Below are positions 1-9,993 of a stretch of DNA of 64,000 bases, piece by piece. The position numbers and the translations under genes are program-made. The stretch is from Nemertoderma westbladi (Eukaryota; Xenacoelomorpha; Nemertodermatida; Nemertodermatidae): positions 1 to 64,000 of the forward strand of contig JAUCBJ010008229.1 of the NCBI GenBank assembly GCA_032718475.1. Reading direction: 5' to 3'. The notes beneath the pieces are model-generated. The model ran no database searches and was not told the DNA's origin. It was given only the letters and a program-made list of their open reading frames with translations. Numbering within the stretch: the stretch's first letter is position 1; each line of letters starts with the position of its first letter.

Positions 1-394
1 AACCAGAGCAATCCATATGACGCCATGGAGCAATCCCATTATTCAATTACAGTAGTTGTGTGAAAAGGTCATTGATAGATACTGTACGCAAGGTTAGTGA
101 AATACTGTAGTTTTTACCGGTCTGTTCAATGTTCAGCGATTTGTTCAGTACGATTCAACATACAGACTCATTAGTGAACTCTATAACATTCATTTTATCA
201 GCAGTTTAATACAATTCAGATTTTCAACAAAACAAACTCAGCCCTTTTAGATAACCTGGCCAGATCGATGTAAAACGCGCAAAACCGAGCTTATGGGGCG
301 ACGCGACAAAATCACACAACTCCGCTACCATAGCTACCATTACAACAACAGTTTGTTTTTGTTTTAAATAAATTATTTTGCGGCCTATACTAAC
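1..394. other. Intron downstream of the sulfotransferase exon; no feature seen
   Basis: This stretch follows the splice donor of the exon that ends at 395 on the minus strand. Reading continues open for a while past the donor, but that part (rich in Lys, Gln and Val) does not look like the enzyme family. I see no exon, tRNA or transposon end here. The remaining 3' exons of the gene should lie to the left of the window. Confidence 0.5.
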
Positions 395-953
395 CTTCCT
401 GATTTTCAGTTTTAGGTCATCATCTATTATTTCGCGTGCAACCTCACGTCTCACGTTCAAATGATTGTATATCACATCGCTAAACTCCCAATTCAGTTCC
501 CGTTTCAACAACGCCAAACTAATATCGAAATATTCAGTTATCATAATAAAATCAAACTTCGAGTCGACATAGTTGATTATATGATTAATTTGCTTTAAAG
601 ATTGAACATTTCGAAATCCAAATTCATAACAAGCTAAATTTTGCATATAAGCCTTTCCTGGGAAATTCCTTTTCATTATATCATCTGAGTTGTTTATAAA
701 ATCATTAACCGATGTGTTGCTAGATGTAGGCCATATATATTTCCCTTTTGAGTGCAAATAGGACATAGAACTCTCGAAGTGAGTATGGGTGTCCCTTAAA
801 ATGGCAATTCTGTAACTATTTGTCGGCATCACAGCATCTACTTCAGTCTCATTCCATACCATGTGATGGCTCAGAATGTTAGATTTAAATCTCACAGATT
901 CCAGAATGTCATTGCGATTGAAGGGCCGAGGCCAACCCAGCAACCATCCCATT
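395..953 (-). CDS. Galactose-3-O-sulfotransferase-like enzyme, internal exon (catalytic core)
   Basis: The exon encodes about 186 residues of a Gal3ST/cerebroside-sulfotransferase family protein, Golgi type II enzymes that move sulfate from PAPS to galactose on glycolipids or glycoproteins. Family landmarks in order are a GWPRPFN start, ILSHHMVWNETEV, the 3'-phosphate-binding stretch AILRDTHTHFESSMSYLHS, an FDFIMITEYFDISLALLKRE block and NHLNVRRE. Splice sites are clear: a pyrimidine-rich acceptor ending TTTCTTTAG before 953 and a donor GTTAGT after 395. The first two bases complete an Arg codon begun in the exon at 2269-2406, so the two exons join in frame. There is no internal stop. The C-terminal part of the enzyme is missing and should lie beyond the left edge. 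The family call rests on remembered motif patterns; which Gal3ST paralogue it is cannot be decided. Confidence 0.82.
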
Positions 954-2268
954 CTAAAGAAACAAAAGTAAAAAATGACAAATGTTTTTACGTAATTTAT
1001 CATAAAATCCTGTGTAATTTTCATGTGTGAGCTGACCCTGGTTTAATAAAACTAATAAAACTAATGCTGATAACTTCACAGGAATACAAACAATGTATTT
1101 ATTAAGGGAGGGTGGGGGGTACACCCCCCCCCCCCCCCCCCCTCACCCCTTTTTTTGAAATCGCCATTACTTCAGGTTGGGTTATAGTTTGATATAACCA
1201 TTTTAACGTCGCCAGCCAATGTCTGGAATTTATAATTTCACAAAATACACTACTACAGTAGTCCCTCAATCTTGGTCCAAATTTCTTGAATTCAACTTTT
1301 GGTATTTAGCTACCAGCTTAGTTGTCGACCGATCTCGCTGGTGCCTCTGTAGTTCCCGTGTCCCCATCCCAACGAAAGTGTGGGTTCTTTGGCTTGTGGA
1401 TGGCTTGTGGATGCCCTCTTGTAATCATGGATCCGGAAGTCAGGTGAAGACCTTCGGATACGTAAGTTGAAGGCATGGGCAGCATTAAATGGGCTGTACA
1501 GGATTTGAAATATAACAGAATTACCGTAAGGTATAAATATTTAGAACCAGCTCTTCGTGCTTAAGATAAATAAATCTCTGGATTGAACATAGACAGGATT
1601 GTTATGCCGGGTTGATTGTGTCAAGTGAACACTACTTCTACTACTAATCTTATCGGCCTGCTGCATTGAAGCTACACATTGAGATGCTATGCCAGCATAA
1701 CAAAAATATTTTTGCCCCCACCATGCAATCCGCAATTGGCATGCTCCAGTGCATTAAGATTGTTATGCCGGCTTATCAACAAAGTTGTACCGCCATAACT
1801 CCCTATCACCCATGACTTTCGCGAGATTATCCACATCTTCAAGGCTAGTGTCCTTTAAGATGCGTCTCAAGAAAGTCATGGGCTGTCCACCATGCTTATT
1901 TGCTCCATTATTTGGCTGCCAAAGGACAAGATTGTGCACTGGTCGTAGCATTCTTGTGAATGTGCCATCCAGAGATTTGGTATCACTGGTACTACTGCTG
2001 CTGTAAATAATCGGACCTTAAGTTTCTGATGAATTCTGTGTGACTTCCAAATCCCAATTCAATGCTGCCCATGCCTTTCCCTTACGTATTCGAAGCTTTA
2101 TTCTTAAGTAGCTTGGACACATCTTCAACCAGACCCTCTTTATAACAGGAGTCACATTGGTCCTTAACAAACATGATAAATAAACAGAAATCATGGGCAA
2201 ATAAGTATTAATCATAGACATGAATTATTTGTTATGTTATTACACCAATATGCGGATATATAACCTAC
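954..2268. other. Intron of the sulfotransferase gene, filled with repeat debris
   Basis: The intron lies between the two sulfotransferase exons. It holds a run of about 19 C at 1124-1142 and several small RTE fragments (listed separately). No further exon was found in it. Confidence 0.65.
1426..2130. mobile_element. Cluster of degraded RTE-type LINE fragments, both orientations
   Basis: Blocks at 1426-1494 and about 1573-1640 match, on the plus strand, the SGEDLRIRK-KAWAALN and 'CVKY' parts of the complete RTE ORF at 36148-39465. At 1634-1700 and 1738-2130 the match is to the 3' end on the minus strand, including HNLVLWQP, GGQPMTFLRRILKDT and VMGDRELWR. The pieces carry many substitutions and deletions, so these are old insertions or rearranged remnants. 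They sit inside the sulfotransferase intron. Confidence 0.75.
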
Positions 2269-2406
2269 CTGCGATCACCCTTAGCCGGAAGCGCCAATGT
2301 TAAGTTATGCTTCAAAGCGTATCGTATTAATATTGATTGCATCGTTTCACTTCCAGCCTTATGAACTTTGAGAAACACAACATTTTGTATTTGTGACTTC
2401 CAGTTC
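2269..2406 (-). CDS. Galactose-3-O-sulfotransferase-like enzyme, upstream exon with PAPS-binding loop
   Basis: This 138-bp exon encodes about 46 residues reading NWKSQIQNVVFLKVHKAGSE..., followed by ...RYALKHNLTLALPAKGD. It is the 5'-phosphosulfate-binding region of Gal3ST enzymes (family pattern: FLKTHKTGSST...HNLT). Here the loop reads KVHKAGSETMQS. The acceptor is ATTTATTATTTCAG before 2406 and the donor is GTAGGT after 2269. The exon ends with AG, which completes an AGA codon with the first base of the next exon at 953, so phase is kept. The exon is too short to appear as a long ORF and was found by reading the intron. An N-terminal exon with the membrane anchor must lie upstream (above 2406) but was not recognised. 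Confidence 0.82.
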
Positions 2407-2572
2407 CTGAAATAATAAATATAATCAATACCTATTTAGTTTGCAGCATATAAGGAAATGGAAAGCGGTGTAAAGCACTTTGTAATTCGGTTACAATTCG
2501 TACCGGTACATTTAGAAAAGTATAGAAAAAATTCCCCCCCCCCCCCCCCCCCCCTATTATTCATTATTCATA

Positions 2573-4421
2573 TCTATATATATAAATATCATGTGTCTGT
2601 CTGTCTGTCTGTTTGTTTGTCTGTCCAAGCTATACGTTTCTACACACAAGCACCAATCGGAGCTCGCGATACATCGAACGAAAGCTCTCGTCACGAGCAC
2701 GTGCACTGTCGCTATCTCGAGTCTTACTTTACGCGTTTGTTTGCGTGAATGCAGATTTCGTGAATTTGGTACCGGTAGCGCAGTAGGCCTAGCAGTTCAT
2801 TCTGTCACTCTACATGTTGGGTCTCGACTATTATGCTACTTTTTGATACCAGACTTAATCTGTTCTAAATGATACTTTGCAGATCTGTTCCCGACCATAG
2901 ACTGTGTGTTTGGGAGGACACTGATCAATCTGCAGTTCTCCAGTCTGCCGCTAGGGGGCGAAATGTCAGAAACTGAAAACCTTCTCCCATTTCGTTATTA
3001 TTAATGCCTTTTAGCTGATACGTGGCAGAGGTCTACTATACCATAGGCTGCGTGTTTGTAGAGAACTCTGAATAATCTAAAATTCCTCTGTCTGCCGGTA
3101 GGGGGCGCAATGTCTGAAAGTGAAAACCTTCACCCATTTCGTTGTTTATACTGCTTTTTTGCTGATACTTGGCAGAGGTCTACTACACCAAGACTGCGTG
3201 TTTGGGGAGGAGCTAGAACCAGTCTGCAATTCTCCAGTCTACCGCTAGGGGGCCAAATGTCTGAAAGTGAAAACCTTATCCCATTTCGTTATTAATAATG
3301 CTTTTAGGCTGACACTTGGCAGATGTGTATTACACCATAGGGTGTGTGTCTGGAGAGGACGCCGAACAACCTGCAGTTCTCTATTCGGCCGCTATGGGGC
3401 GAAATGTCTGAACGTGAAAACCTTATCCCATTTTGATGTTTATAATGTTTTTAGGCTGATACTTGTCAGAGGTCTACTACATCAAAGACTGCGTGTTTGT
3501 GGAGAACTAAGACCAATCTGCAATAGCTCTGTCTGCCGCTAGGGGGCGCAATGTCTGAAAGTGAAAACCTTTATGCATTTCATTGTTTATAATGCTTTTT
3601 TGCTGGTACTTGGCAGAGGTCTACTACACCATAGACAGTGTGTTTGGGGAGGAGCTAGAACCAGTCTGCATTTATCCAGTCTACCGCTTGGGGGCCAAAT
3701 GTCTGAAAGTGAAAACCTTATCCCATTTCGTTATTAACATGATTTCAGGCTGACACTTGCCAGATGTGTAGTACACCATAGGGTGTGTGTCTAGGTAAGA
3801 CGCCTAACAAACTGCAGTTCTCCATTCGGCCGCTAGGGGGCGAAATGTCTGAAAGTGAAAACCTTATCCCGTTTCGTTGTTTCTAATGCTTTTAGGCTGA
3901 TACTTGTCAGAGGTCTACTACACCATAGACTGCGTGTTTGTGGAAAACTCTAACCAATCTGCAATTTCTCAGTCTGCCGCTAGAGGGTGAAATGTCTCAA
4001 GTGAAATCCTTCTCCCATTTCGTTGTTTCTAATGCTTTTTTGCTTATACTTGGGAAAGGCATGCTTGACCATAGGCTGTTTGTATGGGGAGGACGCTAAC
4101 CAGTCTGCGGATTTCCAGTCTACTGCTAGGGTGCGAAATATCTGAATCTGAAAAGTAAAAACATTCTCACATTTATTTATTAAATGCTTTTACGCTGATA
4201 ATTGTCAGAGGTCTACTGTACTATTTCATAAGGCTGCATCTATGTGAAGGACGTTGAACAGTGTAGATATCTGAAAAGTAAAACAGCATCAGTCCTTTTG
4301 TTTGAGAGAACACTCTCAATCATATGAAGTTTTGTTAAGTTAATTAATTAATTAATGTTTGGAATGGTGAATAGGCTTGTGAACTAGAAAGCCGTGGCCC
4401 GAAGGGCCACTGGCTTTCTAG
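2573..4421 (+). mobile_element. Helitron-like non-autonomous element carrying a minisatellite
   Basis: The left end starts TCTATATATATAAAT after an A and runs into a (CTGT)n tract, like known Helitron 5' ends. The right end has the hairpin GTGGCCC-GAA-GGGCCAC, seven bases, then CTAG followed by T. That fits the Helitron pattern of TC at the 5' end, a hairpin plus CTRR at the 3' end, and insertion between A and T without target duplication. A wider palindrome (CTAGAAAGCC ... GGCTTTCTAG, 4384-4421) encloses the hairpin. No Rep/helicase is encoded, so it would depend on an autonomous relative. Non-autonomous Helentron-type elements with internal tandem repeats are known from molluscs and other animals; assignment to that group is inference. 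Confidence 0.65.
2890..4230 (+). repeat. Nine-copy 147-bp tandem repeat inside the Helitron
   Basis: The landmark CTAGGGGGC (or its variant) recurs with its first base at 2951, 3098, 3245, 3392, 3539, 3687, 3833, 3980 and 4126, so the period is 146-148 bp. Each unit also carries 'tgtctgaaagtgaaaacctt', 'ggctgatacttggcagag' and 'ctactacaccatag' segments. Units fall into three types that recur in order (units 2-3-4 resemble units 5-6-7, and unit 8 resembles units 2 and 5), giving a higher-order repeat of about 441 bp. The last unit is the most degraded. Confidence 0.9.
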
Positions 4422-4739
4422 TATTTATATATATGTATGTAATCCAGGGGAGATTTAAAAAAAAGTAATATTAATTCGGAGATTTAACACATTATTAATT
4501 AATAAGCATGCGTATAATTGGAAATGGACATAATGTTATTTATGTCAACTGATTAATAATATACCGGCTACCGGGTGATAAATCAAACAATTATCAATAA
4601 AAAGGGACCTTGTAAAATCAATGGAAACCGAACAACTTCGACTTTGGCATCTATTTGGAGTAATGTAGTTGCTATGCCAACACTTGTATGCAACAATAGT
4701 AGTACATATAACCTACTTATGGTAGTGCACACAACCTAC
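4422..4739. other. AT-rich spacer, nothing recognised
   Basis: This is AT-rich sequence between the Helitron end and the degraded pogo/jerky transposase. Short open stretches have no family motif. Confidence 0.4.
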
Positions 4740-6400
4740 TCAAATCTTGCAAAGGCTATCTATCAGAGAGGTTCTAATTTGAACTATTCATTGCTCGAAA
4801 ATGCACATCGCTCGGGGAATCTCGTATGGCACACTTTATAATAGGATGGAGGGACTTCACACTGGAAATCCTGGACACCCAACTGCACTTAGTGAGATGG
4901 ACGAAAAAGCTCTCAGTTCTGCTATTGAAGAGTTGGCGAATTGGAAGCACCCAATTGATAATGAGGAATTGAAAGACATGGTTCAGCTACTTCTCTATCA
5001 AAAGGGTGAGGTTATAGAGCCCTTCAACAACAATGCTAATTTTATTTATTTTTTTTTATTTATTTATTTCCTCCAAAATATAAAATAAAAATAACGCACA
5101 ATACCCTACAAAATTGATTGCTGGGTTGATTGGTGTGAGCTTCTGCTATAGCATAGCTAGTGTAGTTTTAGCTCACCCCTGCATCTGGAGAGTTCTAGAA
5201 TGTTTAAAGTAAATTTAATTATACAGATAGGTGGGTGCGGTGCGGTTGACTGCTGTCGGAATTTTATAAATATTTGTTTTTTCCTGCATGTAAAAAAATA
5301 AATTTGTGGTATGTACAAGACTGCATAGCAAACTGATGATAACCAATAGGGGAGAATGTATATGTAAAGAAAAAAAGTATGAAACTATATATATGACGCA
5401 AAATATGTAAAGGAAAATATATTTATATTTATATTTATATATTTATTCATCAAATATTTTAATATTTTTGGAATAATTTAGTTAAACGTATGGCAAATAA
5501 CATCAAGTTTGCTTGAGCAGCTGTATGCCCAGTAGACGACATCAATGAGTGGTTCGACAATTTTGAAAAAGAGTGCAAAGACGTTCCACCAAGCAACAAG
5601 GTAAACTTCGATGATACCAATTAATGTAACAACCCTGGTTCAAAGACGGTTTTGTGACAGAGAGGTCATGGTAGAATCGATAGGCCCATAGCAATTTCCA
5701 AGCAGGGTACTTCCATGATGTATTCTGCAACAGTTGATGGCACTGCGCAACCCATATATGTGGTTTATAAAGCTCAGAACCTGTATTAAGGGTGGACACA
5801 AAAACGGACCTTGTGCCACTTTTTTATGATGTCATGAAAAGTGGGTGGTTTCGACATGCCAACCTTTGAGAAGTGGTATTTTAACTTACTTGTAACATTT
5901 TTGTTGTAACTTACTGCTTTTCACTGCCTGCAAAAGCTTTGCACTTCTTTGCAACCTTACTGCTTTTTTCTGTCCTGCAAAAAATCAATGGCAAATGTTT
6001 TTGCAGGGTTGGCGAAAGAAGACTCAAAGAAAGGGTGAAGTTGCGAAAACTGTCTTTCCTGCTCTTATGAAGCGCTTGCACTCCCAGCTGAATCGCGCAG
6101 ATACAGTAGAGGATTTTTCTAGCAGGAACGTAGTGGCTGGATTTAAAGCAACCAGGTGTTAAAGAGGTTATTGCCCGTGCAGTAAAAGTGGTGGTAGTTT
6201 GAGGGACACAACCCAGGTTCTTCATAACACTGTTATTGACACGCTGCAGAAAGATTACCAACCCAATCTTGATAAATGAATGAAGCGAGGAAAGAAACTC
6301 GGGATGGCAGTTACACCACAAGAGTTGAAGGACAAAGAAGAGGAGCGAAACAACAAGCGAAAAAAGCCCAGCACTAAAACCCCAGCACTTGAGGAAAAAG
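4740..6400 (+). pseudogene. Degraded pogo/jerky-type (Tc1/mariner superfamily) transposase
   Basis: Pieces in several frames follow the order of a DDE transposase of the pogo/jerky/TIGD type. A helix-turn-helix piece (GISYGTLYNRMEGLHTGNPG, then HPTALSEMDEKALSSAIEEL) lies at about 4810-5010. At 5530-5880 comes DDINEWFDNFEKECKD and VNFDDTN, where the first catalytic Asp is expected (family NYDETN). IYVVYKAQNLY, GWTQK and KVGGFDMPTFEKWYF follow. A C-terminal basic tail with WRKKTQRKGE and LKDKEEERNNKRKKPS reaches about 6400. Stops and frameshifts are frequent, so it cannot make a transposase. An AT-rich insertion of about 430 bp (5040-5480) separates the two halves. I did not find terminal repeats. 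Confidence 0.68.
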
Positions 6401-6539
6401 GCTTCAACTTGGTATCTTTACCAAGTCTATAAACATACCGGCTTAAAATATACTGGGCTACTTTTGATCCCTAGCAAAATTTTTAAAAAATGAAATACCA
6501 TTGATGAAAAATTTAAAAATAATATTTTTATTTGATATT

Positions 6540-7300
6540 TCAGACATCAATGCTATGTATGCCAAGTTTCATTACTATCCTACTGTTTGTTTTACCTTGT
6601 TTTACTGTTGCAATGTCAACAATGTCAATTTCGATCGAAATAGCTCGGGATGACGGTACCCTCCTGATGCGGTTTGGATGAAACAAAGACATGAAAGTTA
6701 AATACTTGACGAACCAAAACGTGTCTGTGTGACTGATAGACACTGAACCACTTGCGAATATAAACTGGGGAATCGCTTCGGAATGCACCCAATATTTACT
6801 CATCGCTTGCTGCTGCACTGCATTGGTGAACCGCAGTTGAGCCACCGAAGTTTTGCACTTTGTAGTTCGTGCAGCTGATTCTAAAGCCTAAGATTTCATC
6901 CGGTATCTGTTGCAAGTACCATAAACCACATGCTGTAATCGTCCCAATACCACTAAGTTTCTTTAGTTTTATGGAGAATGAATGAATGAATGACATCACA
7001 AATTACTGTAACTTTTACCTATACTACTAACAGTGGAGGTTCAAGTTGCCAATAATAATCGATGGCACGGTTTTGATGCCACTACCATCACCAGGCTACA
7101 TACGACCAGCCAGTACGAATGCATGAACTGTTTCCTTGAATGGCTTACTACCAATCTTACAACAAAAATAATTCACCGGAATGTGGTGATTGAACTCGGT
7201 ACCTAGAGATTCCAAGTCCAACTGACCAAAACCTATCCGGAAATTCACAACACCACCAACAACAACAACGGACTGAATACTAGAGGTCTCGCTACGCGGT
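6540..7300 (-). other. Unrecognised coding-like patches on the minus strand
   Basis: Overlapping minus-strand open stretches have a protein-like composition. 7030-7290 reads GQLDLESLGTEFNHHIPV, then CCKIGSKPFKETVHAF. 6800-7000 reads SGIGTITACGLWYLQQIP, then DEILGFRISCTNYKVQNFGG. 6540-6845 includes HTDTFWFVKYLTFMSLFHPN. They could be exons or a frameshifted transposon protein. I do not recognise the family, and one stop codon lies inside the first patch. Confidence 0.25.
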
Positions 7301-8622
7301 CCTAAAAATTACAAATGTTATGGAATTGATGAAACTGCATTGGCCTGGATTACAAACTACTTTCATCAGACAGAGTTCATTATGTGACAGTAGGAAAAGG
7401 TAAATCACAATGAAAACAAATTACAATTTGATTGCTTAGTCCACTGCTGTTCATTATTTATTGCAACGGCTTAACTAACACTTGTAAACTAGCAAAATTT
7501 ATTCTGTTTGCAGAATAAAAAAATACTAACTAAAATACTTACTAACTAGTAAATACTAAATTACTAACAACAGGAAAGGACCTCGAGAAATTTATTACTG
7601 AAACAAATGACGACCTCCTTAATTTAACCAAGGACTTCTAGAACATAGTATATATTCAGGACGCGATGCTCGCATACAGTGTTAATTTTATTAGAGGCCG
7701 GTATTCATTATCTTAGTTTCTTAGTTTATAGATAAAGTGTAGCTAAATAAAAGAAAATGCAGTTGAAATACTATAGTAATGGCGGAAATTATACTACAGT
7801 ACTATTACAAAATTTACTAATACAAAAACTAGCTATAGTTGCACATACAATTAATAGTATTGCCTATTACATAGTAAACAGAAACACAGTGGAAATTTCT
7901 CGCAAATTTAACAATCAAATGAAAACTACTCATCTACCAATGATATAGAGGATGTGGTCAGTGGGGTTTGTAGGAAATTGAATGAGAAATGGAAAGAAAA
8001 GGAAGAAAATCGAAGGGAAGGAGAATCGAATCTTCAATTTCTAACAGAACAGATACAGTTGAGCCAAACTTCCAAGTATGGTAGGCGTTATTCTGCTCAA
8101 ACCATACACTTTGCCCTATCCCAATTCTTCAGAAGTCGGAGTGCTTATAAAGGTTTATGTGAGACGCTTTCACTACCACATCCGTCTCAATATTTGATCA
8201 AAGGAATGCTTTTTTAGAGCGGGACTGACGAGAAAATGGTAGTGTTAATGAAACACATTGGGGGACTGAATACCCTTGATTCTATCGAAGAATGTCGAAA
8301 AACGATTGCTGAGATCTTGGGAAGCATTGCACCATCATCTGGCAAACCGCAGGATTGCATTATCATATTTGACGAGGTTCACATAAAAGCCAGTATACAG
8401 TATCGCGGTGGACATTTGATAGGACATGCAGTAGATGGACCATTCGAAACAATCGATCAATCAAAACCAGCTAGAAAGGTTCTGAGTATCATGGTTAAGC
8501 CCTTATTGAGTGGATGTGCATTCATGGTGAAGTTGATCCCAGTCTACTCATTGAAGAATGACTTTCTCATAGAACAGCTTACGAAGGTAATTAACCTTGT
8601 AAATTCTTGCAATGGAAATGTG

Positions 8623-9993
8623 GGTATTACTACACCTTGGGTCACACCTACGAAATTTTTTTTAAATACATAAATAGGTTATTTAAGAATACTAATATTG
8701 TTCTACAATGTATATTAATAAATAGATAATTGTTCTAGAATGTATATTAACAGTTAGTTAATTGGATACTCTTGCTTTACTAATTCAATAAGGTCGTTAA
8801 ACGGTGAACGTTTGTGAAGCATCCTCCACCGATACTCATCCAGGTGACTTTGAAGTAAATTCAATCTAGTGCCTTTCCGTTGCTTCATTATCATAAGTTT
8901 GGCATGTCCCCATAATCCTTCTATAAGTTGCGTGTTCGCTCCGGTGATCTGGTCTACGAATCTACCACGCCCCTTCTTACTGTGGTTTATGTGTTTGTGG
9001 AAGTATTTACCGCTGCCGTCACAGGCTTTCCATGGAAAACGTTTGCTAGTTATCCCAACAGTTTTGCCGCAGTATGCAGCCCATTCGTCGCTAAATATCG
9101 TTGTACCACCTTTGACATTGCTCTCTAGAATCGGACGCAAGGTTCTCATGTTCCTTCTTTTAACTATGAACATTCTAACGTCTACTTCTCGATCCGGTCG
9201 CTTCCAAGCTATGCCAAAAATCCAGGGTCCAACAACCATAGTACCATAATTGTTAGATCTAGTTCCTACAACCTTATGTTTTATCTTTCGATTACACTTT
9301 TTGAAAGGTACATCTCCTAGAAGTCTTCGCCCACGTTTATATTTGTACTGTTTCCCCAACTCCCCCCATTAGCTCAGCGTTATCTTTGTCTTTTGCGAAC
9401 AGCTCTCTAATGTAATTTTGCCAATCCACTATCTTATTCATAGACTTTCCTACCAGTCCATCAAGCAATCGTAGTGTGACTCTAGCGGACATGTTGATTA
9501 TAAAAAAGAACATGATCCAGAAAATTTGCTCCACAAGCAAATTAGAACTCGAACTGAACCACGTACCTTCACGAGCTGATCTTTGATGTTTGTGAGGTCC
9601 CCTACAGCGCCAGGTCAACCTAGGAAATCCATATCTCATTCTCCTCCAAATGTATGCACTATAAGTACATCCTTCTGACTTACATGTTGATTCAGCGTTT
9701 GCAGAAGGTAACAATCCGGATGACTGCATAGTTAATTGCATTCTCTTCAGAGCACAATTTTGCACCAATTTCCTTTATATTTAAATCATTCGACAATCTT
9801 AAATGTGAATGACGTGAAACATCACTCATAGCGACAAAGTACTGTTATTCGACAGTTACGCACTTTGTGCAAGTGGTTATAATAAATATAAAACATTCTA
9901 GAATTCAATTACTATTGTTACAGTACGCTTAAAACACTATAAAACATGCTTATAATTAAATTTGTCAGGTGTGACCCAAGGTGTAGTAATACC
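8623..9993 (-). mobile_element. Merlin (IS1016/IS1595-type) DNA transposon nested in the P element
   Basis: Terminal inverted repeats of about 27 bp occur at 8623-8648 and 9967-9993 (ends GGTATTACTACACC). The flanks GAAATGTG (8615-8622) and GAAATGCG (9994-10001) form an 8-bp target duplication with one mismatch; Merlin elements make 8-9 bp duplications. Deleting the element and one target copy returns the P transposase to its reading frame across the site. The length of 1371 bp fits a compact Merlin element. Confidence 0.9.
8754..9768 (-). pseudogene. Merlin transposase (DDE_Tnp_ISXO2-like domain), frameshifted
   Basis: The N-terminal block (9337-9768) holds a Cys-containing zinc-binding stretch (STCKSEGC), RMRYGFPRLTWRC, REGTWFSSSSNLLVEQIFW and IVDWQNYIREL. 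The C-terminal block (8754-9359) holds KYKRGRRLL, MVVGPWIFGIAWKRPDREVD, a catalytic-type FSDEWAAYCG, NHSKKGRGRFVD and NTQLIEGLWGHAK, where the final acidic residue lies. The two blocks overlap in different frames at about 9340-9359. The first catalytic Asp motif (family IDE, seen as QIDVSLF in the second Merlin copy) should lie just before KYKRG and appears to be deleted, so this copy is probably inactive. Confidence 0.85.

Noticed and set aside
224-394. Continuation of the sulfotransferase ORF beyond 395
   Set aside because: A good GT donor lies at 394 and the residues after it lack family similarity, so this is intron read-through.
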